Shown: positions 1-6,860 of the stretch, piece by piece
Numbering within the stretch: position 1 is the stretch's first letter
How the letters are laid out: every line of letters begins with the position of its first letter
From: a virus
Strand: one strand, 5' to 3'
IMG/VR virus record: IMGVR_UViG_3300031576_000108
Span: 1-44,328 of that record
DNA length: 44,328 bases
The notes under the pieces: model-generated
What the model saw: the letters and a program-made list of their open reading frames with translations, nothing else
Database searches by the model: none
What the model was told of the DNA's origin: nothing
Made by a program: the position numbers and the translations under genes

Positions 1-31
1 CCTCTTTGAGACCCAGTTACTTTTCCGCTAA
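1..31 (+). CDS. small protein, 3' part of the junction-spanning gene
   Basis: This is the continuation of the frame that starts at 44193; the codons from ACC at 11-13 to the TAA at 29-31 complete it after merging the duplicated CCTCTTTGAGA. Function unknown. Confidence 0.55.
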   Translation, partial: LFETQLLFR

Positions 32-33
32 GT

Positions 34-367
34 GTGCAAATTTGCCATTTCGCATTCGCAGGTGAAAAACGTGCCCCAAGCCCAACAAGCGCGAGTCCTC
101 CGGATCGAGTATGTGCCGCTCAGGCGTCGTTGCCCGAGGTCTCGGTCCGCGAGGTCCCTGGCATGGAGTGCCGCACGTGGGAGCATAGCGAGGTTGATTC
201 TTATCGAGGTTCAAAGCTCCGCATCGTGCCCATCCCCGAGGACGTGTTTGGCCGAGCAGCTGTACCTGCGGAACAAGTGGGGCCGTCACATCTCTTTCGG
301 CGAGTTCGCCTCCATCGAGAAAACCTCCATCCACGTAGGCCGCCGCCAGTCTCTCCAGGCCGTCTAG
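34..367 (+). pseudogene. probable small early gene with a frameshift near base 250
   Basis: Two overlapping plus frames each look coding over part of this stretch. From GTG 34 the frame reads convincingly up to about base 250 (segment SKLRIVPIPEDVF). After that, the frame two bases earlier takes over with strongly GC-biased third positions and peptide NKWGRHISFGEFASIEKTS, ending at TAG 365-367. A single indel near 245-258 would join them into one protein of about 110 residues. It begins directly after the stop of the junction-spanning gene. It could be a real mutation, a sequencing error, or two unrelated ORFs; no family is recognised. Confidence 0.35.
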
Positions 368-434
368 ACCAAAAGAATTTTTCCATCTCCCCGGCCCGTC
401 CGGTCCAAAAAGCCTCTCCCTCCAAGTCTTAGGT

Positions 435-464
435 CTAGAAAAAAATTCCCATTTTTCTAGTTTT
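435..464 (+). terminator. AT-rich hairpin followed by T-run
   Basis: CTAGAAAAA (435-443) pairs with TTTTTCTAG (452-460) and is followed by TTTT. It separates the frameshifted ORF from the next promoter region, so it probably ends upstream transcription. An AT stem this weak may work poorly. Confidence 0.4.
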
Positions 465-544
465 CTCGCCTTCCCGTTAGAACAATAAACGGTATCATTA
501 TAGTAGATACAACAAAACCACCGACCAAACGAAAGGGGAAAACG
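465..544 (+). promoter_or_regulatory. early promoter region P1
   Basis: This gap holds GGTATCATTATAGTAGATAC followed by AACAAA; the 16 bases TAGTAGATACAACAAA recur exactly before the gene at 43260. TATCAT at 493-498 or TATAGT at 500-505 could be the -10 box; no clear -35 is seen. The leader ends in a purine-rich AAAGGGGAAAACG before the ATG at 545. Confidence 0.45.
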
Positions 545-712
545 ATGAAAAATCAGAAGAAAAATCAAATGTGGGTTGTGAAAGCTGAAAGCGTGAACGG
601 CCAGCCATGGGTGAGCCAGCCCATGAACCGCGAAGCAGCCGAAAAAGAATGTCGGGACGTGGAAATGTTCCATTGGAAGTTCTGGAGGAATGCCCGCGTC
701 GTGAAAGTCTAA
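545..712 (+). CDS. hypothetical small protein (55 aa)
   Basis: A 55-residue basic protein beginning MKNQKKNQMWVVKAESVNG. The ATG at 545 lies eight bases after AAAGGGG, a good ribosome site, and just downstream of early promoter P1. A short run (MNREAAEKECRDVEMFHW) resembles the SRETAEACLEKL segment of the small protein at 1848, so the two may share a fold. No known domain is recognised. It is the first of a run of very short, closely spaced early genes, a position where phages commonly keep host-takeover or regulatory peptides; that role is inference. Confidence 0.65.
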   Translation: MKNQKKNQMWVVKAESVNGQPWVSQPMNREAAEKECRDVEMFHWKFWRNARVVKV

Positions 713-739
713 ATAACGAGCTGGAAAGGACGGAAGGAA

Positions 740-955
740 ATGAACGGGAAAAAGAGTAGCAAAGTGAATGTGTGCACGCGGGCCTTTGAGAACACCTACG
801 GACACAAGCCGCGCGGGTTCGGCTTCTGGATCTTCAAGATCATCCACCCGACAGAGTTGCGGTGGGATCTGTTCCAGGTGCCCTCCTCGAACTACGGGAA
901 GGCCAAAGCCGAAGCCGTCAAAGAGGCTAACAACGCAGAGGAGTCCTCGATATGA
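740..955 (+). CDS. hypothetical small protein (71 aa)
   Basis: A 71-residue protein beginning MNGKKSSKVNVCTRAF, with a central aromatic stretch (GFGFWIFKI) and a charged, helix-prone C-terminus. AAGGA and GGAAGG precede the ATG at 740. Its TGA (953-955) overlaps the ATG at 952 of the next ORF in ATGA, so translation of the two is probably coupled. Family not recognised. Confidence 0.6.
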   Translation: MNGKKSSKVNVCTRAFENTYGHKPRGFGFWIFKIIHPTELRWDLFQVPSSNYGKAKAEAVKEANNAEESSI

Positions 956-1068
956 ACCTGACTACCAAATACCGACCGAAATGTTTGGACGAGGTCCTGG
1001 GGCAGTCTGACGTAGTTCGGAGATTGAGACTCTTCCGGCAGGAACCCTACACGACAGAGGAGTATTGA
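952..1068 (+). CDS. clamp-loader-like N-terminal peptide (38 aa)
   Basis: A 38-residue ORF whose first 22 residues (TTKYRPKCLDEVLGQSDVV) match the opening of RFC small subunits, DnaX and RarA, where K-Y/W-R-P-x-T-x-D-E-V-x-G-Q precedes the Walker A loop. Here the frame stops before any Walker A, Walker B or sensor motif. Start is coupled to the previous gene (ATGA); stop is four bases before the next ATG at 1072. The next gene encodes the matching C-terminal domain, so the pair looks like an AAA+ clamp loader or RarA from which the ATPase core is missing. It may be a remnant, or a peptide that docks on host clamp-loader parts. Confidence 0.6.
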   Translation: MNLTTKYRPKCLDEVLGQSDVVRRLRLFRQEPYTTEEY

Positions 1069-1071
1069 GAC

Positions 1072-1626
1072 ATGAAAATCCTCACGACGCGAGGCTACGA
1101 CTTTTTCGAATGTTCGTCTGCGATGCAGAAAGCGATCCGCCGCGGCGACGCGCGGCTGGGCGGCTACTGGGCCGTCGAGCTGCACGAGTCGAATTATGGG
1201 GAGTACGTCTGGAACCGGCTGATGACGATCTCGGCCGAGGACTGCTGGGGGATCCTCACGCAGGAGGTCGAGTCGCTGTATCGCGGCTGGCTCATGGTGA
1301 ACAAGCGGCGCCGCCCGAAGGATCCATTCAAGGGCCGAGTGTTCGTGGCCAAGGCGGTGATCCTACTCAGCCAGGCCAAGAAGTCGCGCGATGCCGACCA
1401 CCTGACCAACCTGCTCTACGACGCCCAGGCGGTGACCGACCACGAGCTCGATCGCGAGCTCACGGCGGCCCGCAAGAACCCGGAGGAGATTCCGGAGTAT
1501 GCGTTCGACGTGCACACGCAGAAGGGCAAGAAGCGTGGCCGGACGAAGGAGGAGTTTTTCGCTGACGAGCACGCGGCCCTCAAGCCGCGCGAGCCCGGCC
1601 TGTTCGACAAACTGATCGACTCTTAA
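1072..1626 (+). CDS. RarA/MgsA C-terminal-domain-like protein
   Basis: A 184-residue protein. Residues about 8-60 (YDFFECSSAMQKAIRRGD, then WAVELHE, then ISAEDCW) follow the pattern of the C-terminal domain of RarA/MgsA (Y-D-x-x-S-A-x-x-K-S-x-R-G-S-D-x-x-A-x-x-W, then S-E-D-I-G), the tetramerising collar of that clamp-loader relative. Similar stand-alone proteins occur in phages. There is no Walker A or B motif. GAGG upstream and a four-base gap tie it to the 38-residue RFC-like peptide. The C-terminal third is charged and lysine-rich (KGKKRGRTKEEFF) and may be flexible. A role at replication forks is inferred from the family only. Confidence 0.65.
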   Translation: MKILTTRGYDFFECSSAMQKAIRRGDARLGGYWAVELHESNYGEYVWNRLMTISAEDCWGILTQEVESLYRGWLMVNKRRRPKDPFKGRVFVAKAVILLSQAKKSRDADHLTNLLYDAQAVTDHELDRELTAARKNPEEIPEYAFDVHTQKGKKRGRTKEEFFADEHAALKPREPGLFDKLIDS

Positions 1627-1645
1627 ACAGGAAAGCGAGGTTCCG

Positions 1646-1792
1646 ATGAACAAGTTCATTGAGGAAGACAGGGTGCTGGCTGTGGGCCTGGTGGTTGAAG
1701 TCCGCTGGACGAACAAAGTTCCGAGTCAGATCGGCGCGGAGCCGTACCCTGTAGGTCGGGAGATCATCGTGCCACGTTGTCAGCGGGTATAG
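1646..1792 (+). CDS. hypothetical small protein (48 aa)
   Basis: ATG at 1646 after GAAAGCGAGG; 48 residues beginning MNKFIEEDRVLAVGLV and ending at TAG 1790-1792. The beta-prone, hydrophobic middle and charged ends suggest a small folded domain, but no family is recognised. It follows the RarA-like gene by 19 bases and is probably in the same transcript. Confidence 0.5.
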   Translation: MNKFIEEDRVLAVGLVVEVRWTNKVPSQIGAEPYPVGREIIVPRCQRV

Positions 1793-1847
1793 CGATCGCT
1801 ACGCTTGTAAGCAAAACAACACCCCCAGCAGGCAAAGGAGAATGACG

Positions 1848-2060
1848 ATGAACTATTACTTCACAGTCGCAGTTGAAACGTGTTCCATGACTGAGATCCC
1901 GGCACGATGGGAGCAAAAGACAAACTGTGGTCACAAGCACCTTAGCAGAGAGACGGCCGAGGCGTGCCTTGAAAAACTAAGGCGTCGCAACAAGGACGGA
2001 AGTTGCTCAGCCCTGTGGTACAACGCGCGAATTCATGATCAGGACCGTCACAGAGCCTGA
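1848..2060 (+). CDS. hypothetical small protein (70 aa)
   Basis: Two ATGs (1842 and 1848) share the frame. AAAGGAG at 1834-1840 is too close to the first and seven bases from the second, so 1848 is chosen; the product starts MNYYFTVAVETCSM. It has two His and two Cys in a CGHKHLSRETAEACLEKL segment, but no regular zinc-ligand spacing. The segment resembles part of the protein at 545. Confidence 0.6.
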   Translation: MNYYFTVAVETCSMTEIPARWEQKTNCGHKHLSRETAEACLEKLRRRNKDGSCSALWYNARIHDQDRHRA

Positions 2061-2079
2061 AAGGAGCAGGGAGCACACA

Positions 2080-2277
2080 ATGCCCAAAACCAGCGCCTAC
2101 ACTCTGATTCTCCCGGCCGAGGAGTGGCACGACTTCAAAGTGTTGGCCGCGGTACGCGGTTCGAACATCCGGGAGGAGCTCCGGACGATGATCCGGCGCG
2201 AGGTCGATGAGGCCCGCCGGGCCGGCCGGCTCCCGACCGATACCCCTCCACGGAAGAAGCCCGCCAAGAAGCGCTGA
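2080..2277 (+). CDS. ribbon-helix-helix-like DNA-binding protein
   Basis: A 65-residue protein starting MPKTSAYTLILPAEEWHDF; AAAGGAGCAGGGAG precedes the ATG. The layout of a short strand (YTLILP) then two helices (EEWHDFKVLAAVRG and SNIREELRTMIRREVDEARR) fits the ribbon-helix-helix fold of Arc/CopG regulators, which bind operators as dimers. The tail RKKPAKKR is basic and is shared with the helix-turn-helix protein ending at 3700. The 3' third of the gene is duplicated 119 bases downstream. A role as an early-gene regulator is inferred from fold and position. Confidence 0.6.
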   Translation: MPKTSAYTLILPAEEWHDFKVLAAVRGSNIREELRTMIRREVDEARRAGRLPTDTPPRKKPAKKR

Positions 2278-2280
2278 CCA

Positions 2281-2335
2281 AAAAATCCGAAAAAATTCTA
2301 TGCGGCCCTACTATGCGGCCCCAATGATATGTGAT
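2281..2335 (+). promoter_or_regulatory. operator/promoter block P2 with direct repeats
   Basis: AAAATCCG..AAAATTCTATGCGGCCCTA followed by a second TATGCGGCCCC: the decamer TATGCGGCCC occurs twice, 14 bases apart. The same block recurs at 43142-43185. AT-rich TGATATGTGATATAGA follows and could hold a -10. The repeats look like binding sites for a phage regulator. It heads the transcript for the gene at 2549. Confidence 0.45.
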
Positions 2336-2394
2336 ATAGATGTCAGGTGTGAGTAGGACGCGGCCCCGGCGAACAGGGGCAGGACGCAAACTCG

Positions 2395-2464
2395 GGTCGA
2401 TGAGGCCCGCCGGGCCGGCCGACTCCCGACCGATACCCCACGGAAGACCGCCAAGAAGCGCTGA
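2395..2464 (+). pseudogene. duplicated 3' fragment of the ribbon-helix-helix gene
   Basis: GGTCGATGAGGCCCGCCGGG onward repeats the end of the gene at 2080-2277 with a few changes and small deletions, down to AAGAAGCGCTGAC. It has no start of its own and is too short to fold, so it is scored as a duplicated remnant. It ends 85 bases before the next gene. Confidence 0.6.
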
Positions 2465-2548
2465 CAAACGTTGTGATGTGCCCCGTACGCCTGGCCGACG
2501 CAGGGATCCAGTCGGAGCCGCGGCCCGCGAAGCCGCAAGGGAGAAAAA

Positions 2549-3235
2549 ATGAGATATGACCTCAAACAGTACCGCGAAATTCCAAGCATCCGAGGAAAAG
2601 ACCTCGACGTCAGTTACGATGAGCTCCGGGACTGGGACCGCGGATTCCTCGAGAGACTTCGCGTCCAAGAACAGGTTGACCATCCTGCGTTCATTTGTTC
2701 GCGCGGTTTGACCGAGCAGTCGTACCAGGATGGACTGAATAAACTCGGTGTCGTGTACACCGAGCGAACGATCCCTAATATTTTCTGCGGAGAGAGATTC
2801 AACGAACCAGAAGAGATTCAGTACATCAGCCCGAAAGACGGAAGACCGAAATGGGCTTATCAGTTCACGTTCGGATCCATCGACTCGTACTCCTGTGATG
2901 TGCTGATCTTGTCTTCCCCCGTACCTGATGAGGAAATCGGAGGGCTGTTCGATAACTGGCGGTCCGCTTTCCAGCGCAGCATGCGCGAGCAGGATCAACT
3001 CAGAAAAAAGGCCGAGCTCGGCCGTCCATTCTGGGCGATGATCAATGGTAGCTGGATGCTCGGTGAGTTTTGTTTCGAGCTGCGGCTGTTCCCGATGTCG
3101 GACGATGAGATTGCGGACCGGCTCAACTGGGGGGCGACAGCCTGCGGACGGGATGGATTCATTTCTTCTATTCGCAAGTACGCTGAACTGTGTCCGGAAA
3201 CGCTTCTTGAAAAAGCGCACAGTCTCGGCTGGTAG
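2549..3235 (+). CDS. hypothetical protein (228 aa)
   Basis: A 228-residue, acidic, mostly helical-looking protein beginning MRYDLKQYREIPSIRGKD, with AAGGGAGAAAAA before the ATG. Several tryptophan/aromatic positions (WAYQFTF, FWAMINGSWML, NWGATACGRDGF) suggest a compact globular protein. There is no signal peptide, membrane span or metal motif, and I recognise no family. It sits alone between operator block P2 and a strong terminator, so it is probably expressed as its own unit, unlike its smaller neighbours. Confidence 0.65.
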   Translation: MRYDLKQYREIPSIRGKDLDVSYDELRDWDRGFLERLRVQEQVDHPAFICSRGLTEQSYQDGLNKLGVVYTERTIPNIFCGERFNEPEEIQYISPKDGRPKWAYQFTFGSIDSYSCDVLILSSPVPDEEIGGLFDNWRSAFQRSMREQDQLRKKAELGRPFWAMINGSWMLGEFCFELRLFPMSDDEIADRLNWGATACGRDGFISSIRKYAELCPETLLEKAHSLGW

Positions 3236-3254
3236 AGACACGCTGCGAGCCCCT

Positions 3255-3315
3255 GCCCGCGCCGTCCGGTCTCGCAAACCGGCCCTCACGGGAAGTGCGG
3301 CGCGGGCGGCTTTTT
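3255..3315 (+). terminator. strong intrinsic terminator
   Basis: GCCCGCGCC (3255-3263) pairs with GGCGCGGGC (3299-3307), with an inner CCGG...CCGG stem, followed by GGCTTTTT. It lies 20 bases after the stop of the 228-residue gene. Confidence 0.75.
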
Positions 3316-3343
3316 GACAACAACAAACCACAAAGGAGACGAC

Positions 3344-3415
3344 GATGAAGACGACAAAGGAAGCGATGAAATGCACGCACGAACAAACCGCCATCAGGGC
3401 AAGTCGGGCAAAATG
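3344..3415 (+). CDS. leader peptide coupled to the HTH gene (23 aa)
   Basis: AAAGGAGACGACG precedes an ATG at 3344 that opens a 23-codon ORF (MKTTKEAMKCTHEQTA and seven more). Its TGA (3413-3415) overlaps the ATG at 3413 of the helix-turn-helix gene. The ribosome site is much better than that of the downstream gene, so translation of the regulator probably depends on this leader. A similar arrangement precedes the paralogue at 43714. Confidence 0.5.
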
Positions 3416-3700
3416 AAAACATCACCCCCCGCAGCTCACGGAGCCCACTGGCCGCGCGGTAAGCGACGGCACGCAGATGTGGGCGACTGGTCGCACATCC
3501 GGCTGCAGGTCCAGTCGGTACTCGATGCGCATTGGTCGCCTGGTGAGCGATCGTTGCGAGCTATCGCCGAGGTGCTTGGGGTCTCCGACCGTGCGGTCAG
3601 GCGATGGATGTCTGGAGAGGACCGCCCTCCACCAGAGAAGCAAGAAGAGCTGCGGGCATGGCTACAGCAGCAGCGGAAGAAGCCCGCCAAGAAGCGCTGA
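3413..3700 (+). CDS. helix-turn-helix regulator, copy 1
   Basis: A 95-residue protein starting MKTSPPAAHGAHWPRG. The segment LRAIAEVLGVSDRAVRRWMS is a canonical helix-turn-helix (first helix, G-V-S turn, recognition helix), followed by GEDRPP. It ends in the basic tail RKKPAKKR shared with the ribbon-helix-helix protein. It is a paralogue of the protein at 43714-44043: the run AAHGAHWPRGKRRHADVGDW is identical in both. The start is set by ATGA overlap with the leader peptide. A repressor or Cro-like role in lysogeny is inferred from fold, size and duplication. Confidence 0.7.
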   Translation: MKTSPPAAHGAHWPRGKRRHADVGDWSHIRLQVQSVLDAHWSPGERSLRAIAEVLGVSDRAVRRWMSGEDRPPPEKQEELRAWLQQQRKKPAKKR

Positions 3701-3790
3701 CAAACGTTCACAAACGTTCTACAAAGGCCACCAGTCCGGGGAAACGACTCCCAAACACGGGCTGGCCCGGGTTCTTGGAGGCCAAACTAG

Positions 3791-4609
3791 GTGGCAAGGA
3801 AGCCCAAACAGGCCCCCTCTCCCACCCCCGATCGGCCGGTAGTTGCCCCTGACCTGGCCGCCCAGGCGATCGAGAACCTCCGGACGATGGCCCTTATGGA
3901 GGTTAAGAGGCTCGGGGACAAGGTCCAGGCCGGGGTGACCCTATCTACATCGGAACGTTCGAGCCTGTTTAGACTTAGGAAGGCGTTCGAAACAGGCTCG
4001 TCTAGCCCTAAACGGCCGGAAACCGTAGCATTCTCGCCGCGATCCGTGACAGTTTCGCTGGCGGCGGACTGTTTCGGGCTGGACCGACGCAGCCTGCAAT
4101 ACTGGTTCAAGGAGGGAGCTCCCAAGAACGCCGACGGGACGGTGAGTCTGCCGGACCTGTTTCGTTGGTGTGGGGAGCGAGCCAAGTCGGATCGCGACAC
4201 CACGCAAAGCATCACGAATTGGGACCGTATCTTCCGCAAGTGGAAGGCTCGGGCCGCGGAGCTCGCCTACCGGAGGGCCAGGGGCGAGTTAATCACGCAG
4301 GACGAGGTCGCTTCGACTGTCGGATCCATTGCCGCCACGGTCTCCGGCGCCCTTTCCCGTCTTCCCGCTCAGATTGCCCAGACGCTTGAACATCGCCATC
4401 GGGCCGACATCGAGGCCCGGCTGGCGGTTGAAATCGACGACATTCTGAGCCACCTGGCACAATGCGAGTACGTGCAAAAACAGTCGAGGGTCGAGGGTCG
4501 AGGGTCGAGGCCCAGCAGCCCAAACCCGACCGCATCATCACGGCCTGGCGGGCCGGCATCGGGCCGCGGCCGAAAACGACGTGTTCCGAGTGGGCCGAGC
4601 AGCACGTAA
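3791..4609 (+). CDS. terminase small subunit (Nu1-like)
   Basis: A 272-residue protein with GTG start 3791, GGAGG nine bases upstream. The position directly before the large terminase, an N-terminal DNA-binding-like region (about residues 85-125, LAADCFGLDRRSLQYWFKEG) and a helical middle with RARGELITQDEV followed by a long helix match Nu1-type small subunits, which recognise pac/cos DNA and present it to the large subunit. The last 45 residues are low-complexity (SRVEGRGSRPSSPNP), encoded by a GGGTCGA tandem repeat, and overlap the large subunit by 148 bases in another frame; the ancestral stop was probably earlier. Confidence 0.75.
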   Translation: MARKPKQAPSPTPDRPVVAPDLAAQAIENLRTMALMEVKRLGDKVQAGVTLSTSERSSLFRLRKAFETGSSSPKRPETVAFSPRSVTVSLAADCFGLDRRSLQYWFKEGAPKNADGTVSLPDLFRWCGERAKSDRDTTQSITNWDRIFRKWKARAAELAYRRARGELITQDEVASTVGSIAATVSGALSRLPAQIAQTLEHRHRADIEARLAVEIDDILSHLAQCEYVQKQSRVEGRGSRPSSPNPTASSRPGGPASGRGRKRRVPSGPSST

Positions 4610-6483
4610 ATCTCGACGAGCTGGACGGCACGCCCTGGCCAGGTCCCTTCCGCTATCGCCGCACTCCCTTTGCAAGGCAGATCGCAGACTCGATCAGCGA
4701 CCGCGAGGTGGGTGCCGTGACCGTCGTAGCGGCTGCTCAAGTCATAAAAACCCGTACCGCCTTGAATGCCCTGGGTTGGATGATTGACTGCGATCCAGGC
4801 CCGATCATGTTGGTGATGTCGTCGAAAGAGCAGGCCGATGACGTGGTGGAACAGCGGGTCCGGCCGTTTCTCGAACGGACGCCAACGCTGGCCGCCCGCC
4901 GCTCGCACTCGAAGGCCCACTGGAAAACTGATGAGCTATGGTTCGACCGCTGCATCCTGCGCATAGCCGGCTCGAACTCCGCTTCGCAGTTGTCTAGCCA
5001 CTCTATCCGCTGGCTGATCCTCGACGAAGTGGACAAATTCAGGGGTCAGACAGAGAAGCACGGGTCGTCCGTGGCCTTGGCCGAAGCGCGCACCAAAGCC
5101 TGGGGCACGCTCGCGAAGACGCTAGCTTTCTCGACGCCGACCACCAAATTTGGGGCTATCTGGCGTCGCTTTCTGGCCGGCACGCAAGAGCGCTATTGGG
5201 TGCCCTGCCCTCACTGCGGCGAGTTTCAGATTCTCAAGTTCGAGCAGATTCGCGTAGCCACTTCCGCCGGGACAAGCCCGGCGGCTCGCGGAAGCGGCGC
5301 TCGCGCAAGCGGCGTTGCTTCCGCTACGACGATCGGAAGTGTGGCCACTTCCACTACCAATCCCGAGGTTGCCTTTGAGCAAGCACACTATGAATGCGTA
5401 GTGTGCCGCGGAAAGATTCTCGACCATCACAAGACGGAGATGTTGGATCGCGGACAGTGGCGTGCCCTGGTCACTGGCCGCCGGCATCGCAGTTTTCACA
5501 TCGGCGGCCTGTACTCACCCGTACTTGGTTTCGGCTATTTCGCGCGGCGGTTCATGTTGTGCCACCCGCTTGATGAGTCGGGCAACGTGATCGCGCGATC
5601 GAAGCCATACCCGGACGCATTGCAGGCGTTTCAGAACGAGGATCTCGGTGAACTGTGGGAGGAGCCTGGCGAGGCTGCGACTGATGAACAGATTCTCTCG
5701 CACCGCGATGAGAGTTATGGACCGGGAGAGTGTCCGACATCTTCACCGTTCGAAGTGATCCTCTACGCGGACGTGCAACATTCGGGTTGTTACTACGTGA
5801 TCCGCGCGTACGGGCCGCACGAGACGAGCTACCTGCTCGACTACGGTTTCACACTTTCATGCGAGGAGCTTCAGCCGATCGGCCAGAACCAATACCGCAC
5901 ACCTGGCGATGGCCTGGTTAGTGTCACTCGTGTTGCGCTCGATTCGTCCGACGGGACACAAGTTGACCACATTTACGAAGTCTGCCGGCGGTTCAAGTGG
6001 ACGGCGGTCAAGAACTACGACATCTCACAGCAGCCGCAGCCGGTCCGCCTCGGCAAAGGACCCGCCGGTGTGCGTCTGATCCTTGTGCAGACGCCCTACT
6101 TCAAAGATTATCTGATGCGGAAACTGCAGATTCACCTGGGCGATCCAGGGGCCTTCCACCTGCACCGCGAGACCGGCCTGGACTACGTCCGGCACATGAC
6201 GTGTGAGAAGCGGGTTGACGACGTCGATCAGTTCGGCGCCCCGCGCGTCTCATGGGTCCAGTCGCACCCGGACAACCATTGGTTCGACTGCGAGGTCGGG
6301 CAGCTCGCGATCGCTTACGTGCTCCGGTTGCGCTATCGCCATCTCCCGGAGGACACGGCGCGCCGCCGCCAGGAGCGGAACACCAGAGACGACCTACACA
6401 ATCGGACGGCCCGCCGACGTGAGCGAATCGACCGAATGCGTGATCGTGTCGGTGCCCGTCTACGGCGGAGGAACCGTCGATGA
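4462..6483 (+). CDS. terminase large subunit, GpA-like
   Basis: A 673-residue DNA-packaging motor and nuclease of the lambda GpA type. CSEWAEQHV and PGPFRYRRTPF at 41-70 are the family opening; AAAQVIKT (90-97) is the Walker A-like loop; WLILDEVD (184-191) is Walker B. YWVPCPHC (245-252) and ECVVC (311-315) are the two halves of a zinc ribbon, split by a foreign insert (about residues 266-300) made from a palindromic repeat. The C-terminal half carries the nuclease region (LYADVQHSG) and ends in an arginine-rich tail. The annotated start encodes repeat-derived residues (VEGRGSRVEAQ), so the ancestral start may lie near codon 20. Its stop overlaps the next ATG (ATGA). Confidence 0.85.
   Translation: MRVRAKTVEGRGSRVEAQQPKPDRIITAWRAGIGPRPKTTCSEWAEQHVNLDELDGTPWPGPFRYRRTPFARQIADSISDREVGAVTVVAAAQVIKTRTALNALGWMIDCDPGPIMLVMSSKEQADDVVEQRVRPFLERTPTLAARRSHSKAHWKTDELWFDRCILRIAGSNSASQLSSHSIRWLILDEVDKFRGQTEKHGSSVALAEARTKAWGTLAKTLAFSTPTTKFGAIWRRFLAGTQERYWVPCPHCGEFQILKFEQIRVATSAGTSPAARGSGARASGVASATTIGSVATSTTNPEVAFEQAHYECVVCRGKILDHHKTEMLDRGQWRALVTGRRHRSFHIGGLYSPVLGFGYFARRFMLCHPLDESGNVIARSKPYPDALQAFQNEDLGELWEEPGEAATDEQILSHRDESYGPGECPTSSPFEVILYADVQHSGCYYVIRAYGPHETSYLLDYGFTLSCEELQPIGQNQYRTPGDGLVSVTRVALDSSDGTQVDHIYEVCRRFKWTAVKNYDISQQPQPVRLGKGPAGVRLILVQTPYFKDYLMRKLQIHLGDPGAFHLHRETGLDYVRHMTCEKRVDDVDQFGAPRVSWVQSHPDNHWFDCEVGQLAIAYVLRLRYRHLPEDTARRRQERNTRDDLHNRTARRRERIDRMRDRVGARLRRRNRR
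4485..4520 (+). repeat. GGGTCGA tandem repeat (family D)
   Basis: GTCGAGGGTCGAGGGTCGAGG tandem array at the overlap of the terminase genes; translated in two frames at once. Related arrays occur at 6786, 22330 and 36403. Confidence 0.8.
5263..5290 (-). repeat. palindromic repeat (family B) inside the terminase gene
   Basis: CCGCCGGGACAAGCCCGGCGG plus CTCGCGG lies in frame in the terminase, encoding SAGTSPAARGS between the halves of the zinc ribbon. It is followed by degenerate GC-rich copies to about 5335. No frame disruption results. Confidence 0.85.
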
Positions 6484-6803
6484 ATGGAGTGGGCGTATTC
6501 GTTTCGAATCGCGTCCTGGCCGGCGGCGGCTCGGTGGCCCGCAACCGGTGCCCGTGCGGTGGCGTTGCCGTGGTGACTAGCACGCCGGGCGAGATCCGCT
6601 ACCTGCAATGCCGTCTATGCCGACGACGCCTGCGTGTGATGGGACCCGACAAGCGGCCGGGTATGCCGACGCTCAAGAAGCGGGCGCTAGCCGAGCTCAA
6701 GGAGTTGGTCAACCGTTTCATGCGCGAGTCCTACGCGCTCGGCAAATCGGCCGGCCGCCGCCGCAAAAGCCGCAGCAGCAAAAAGTCGAGGGTCGAGGGC
6801 TGA
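6480..6803 (+). CDS. zinc-ribbon protein downstream of terminase
   Basis: A 107-residue basic protein whose ATG (6480) overlaps the terminase stop. CPC at residues 24-26 and CRLC at 44-47 form a probable four-cysteine zinc ribbon, followed by a long basic helix (LKKRALAELKELVNRFMRES). The C-terminus KKSRVEG is encoded by the GGGTCGA repeat, so the natural end was probably lost. Small zinc proteins next to terminases can assist packaging or head completion (lambda FI/gpW region by analogy), but this one is not assigned. Confidence 0.6.
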   Translation: MNGVGVFVSNRVLAGGGSVARNRCPCGGVAVVTSTPGEIRYLQCRLCRRRLRVMGPDKRPGMPTLKKRALAELKELVNRFMRESYALGKSAGRRRKSRSSKKSRVEG

Positions 6804-6820
6804 GGGTTGAGGGCCAGAAA
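6786..6820 (+). repeat. GGGTCGAGGG tandem repeat (family D)
   Basis: TCGAGGGTCGAGGGCTGAGGGTTGAGGGCCAGAAA, supplying the last codons and stop of the zinc-ribbon gene. Confidence 0.75.
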
Positions 6821-6825
6821 GGCAT

Positions 6826-6851
6826 AGTAGTAGGCACGCTCCGCGTGCCGT
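6826..6851 (+). repeat. family A palindromic repeat
   Basis: AGTAGTAGGCACGCTCCGCGTGCCGT; GGCACGC and GCGTGCC pair around TCC. It sits in the short gap between converging operons. Confidence 0.9.
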
Positions 6852-6860
6852 CGTCCGGGC

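Noticed and set aside
1-11. 11-base terminal repeat as cos ends or direct terminal repeat
   Set aside because: It merges cleanly into one gene when overlapped, so it is better explained as an assembly overlap of a circle; 11 bases is short for a terminal redundancy.
17-847. Minus frame of 276 codons across the early block
   Set aside because: It is antisense to several small plus genes with good ribosome sites and has no recognisable features.
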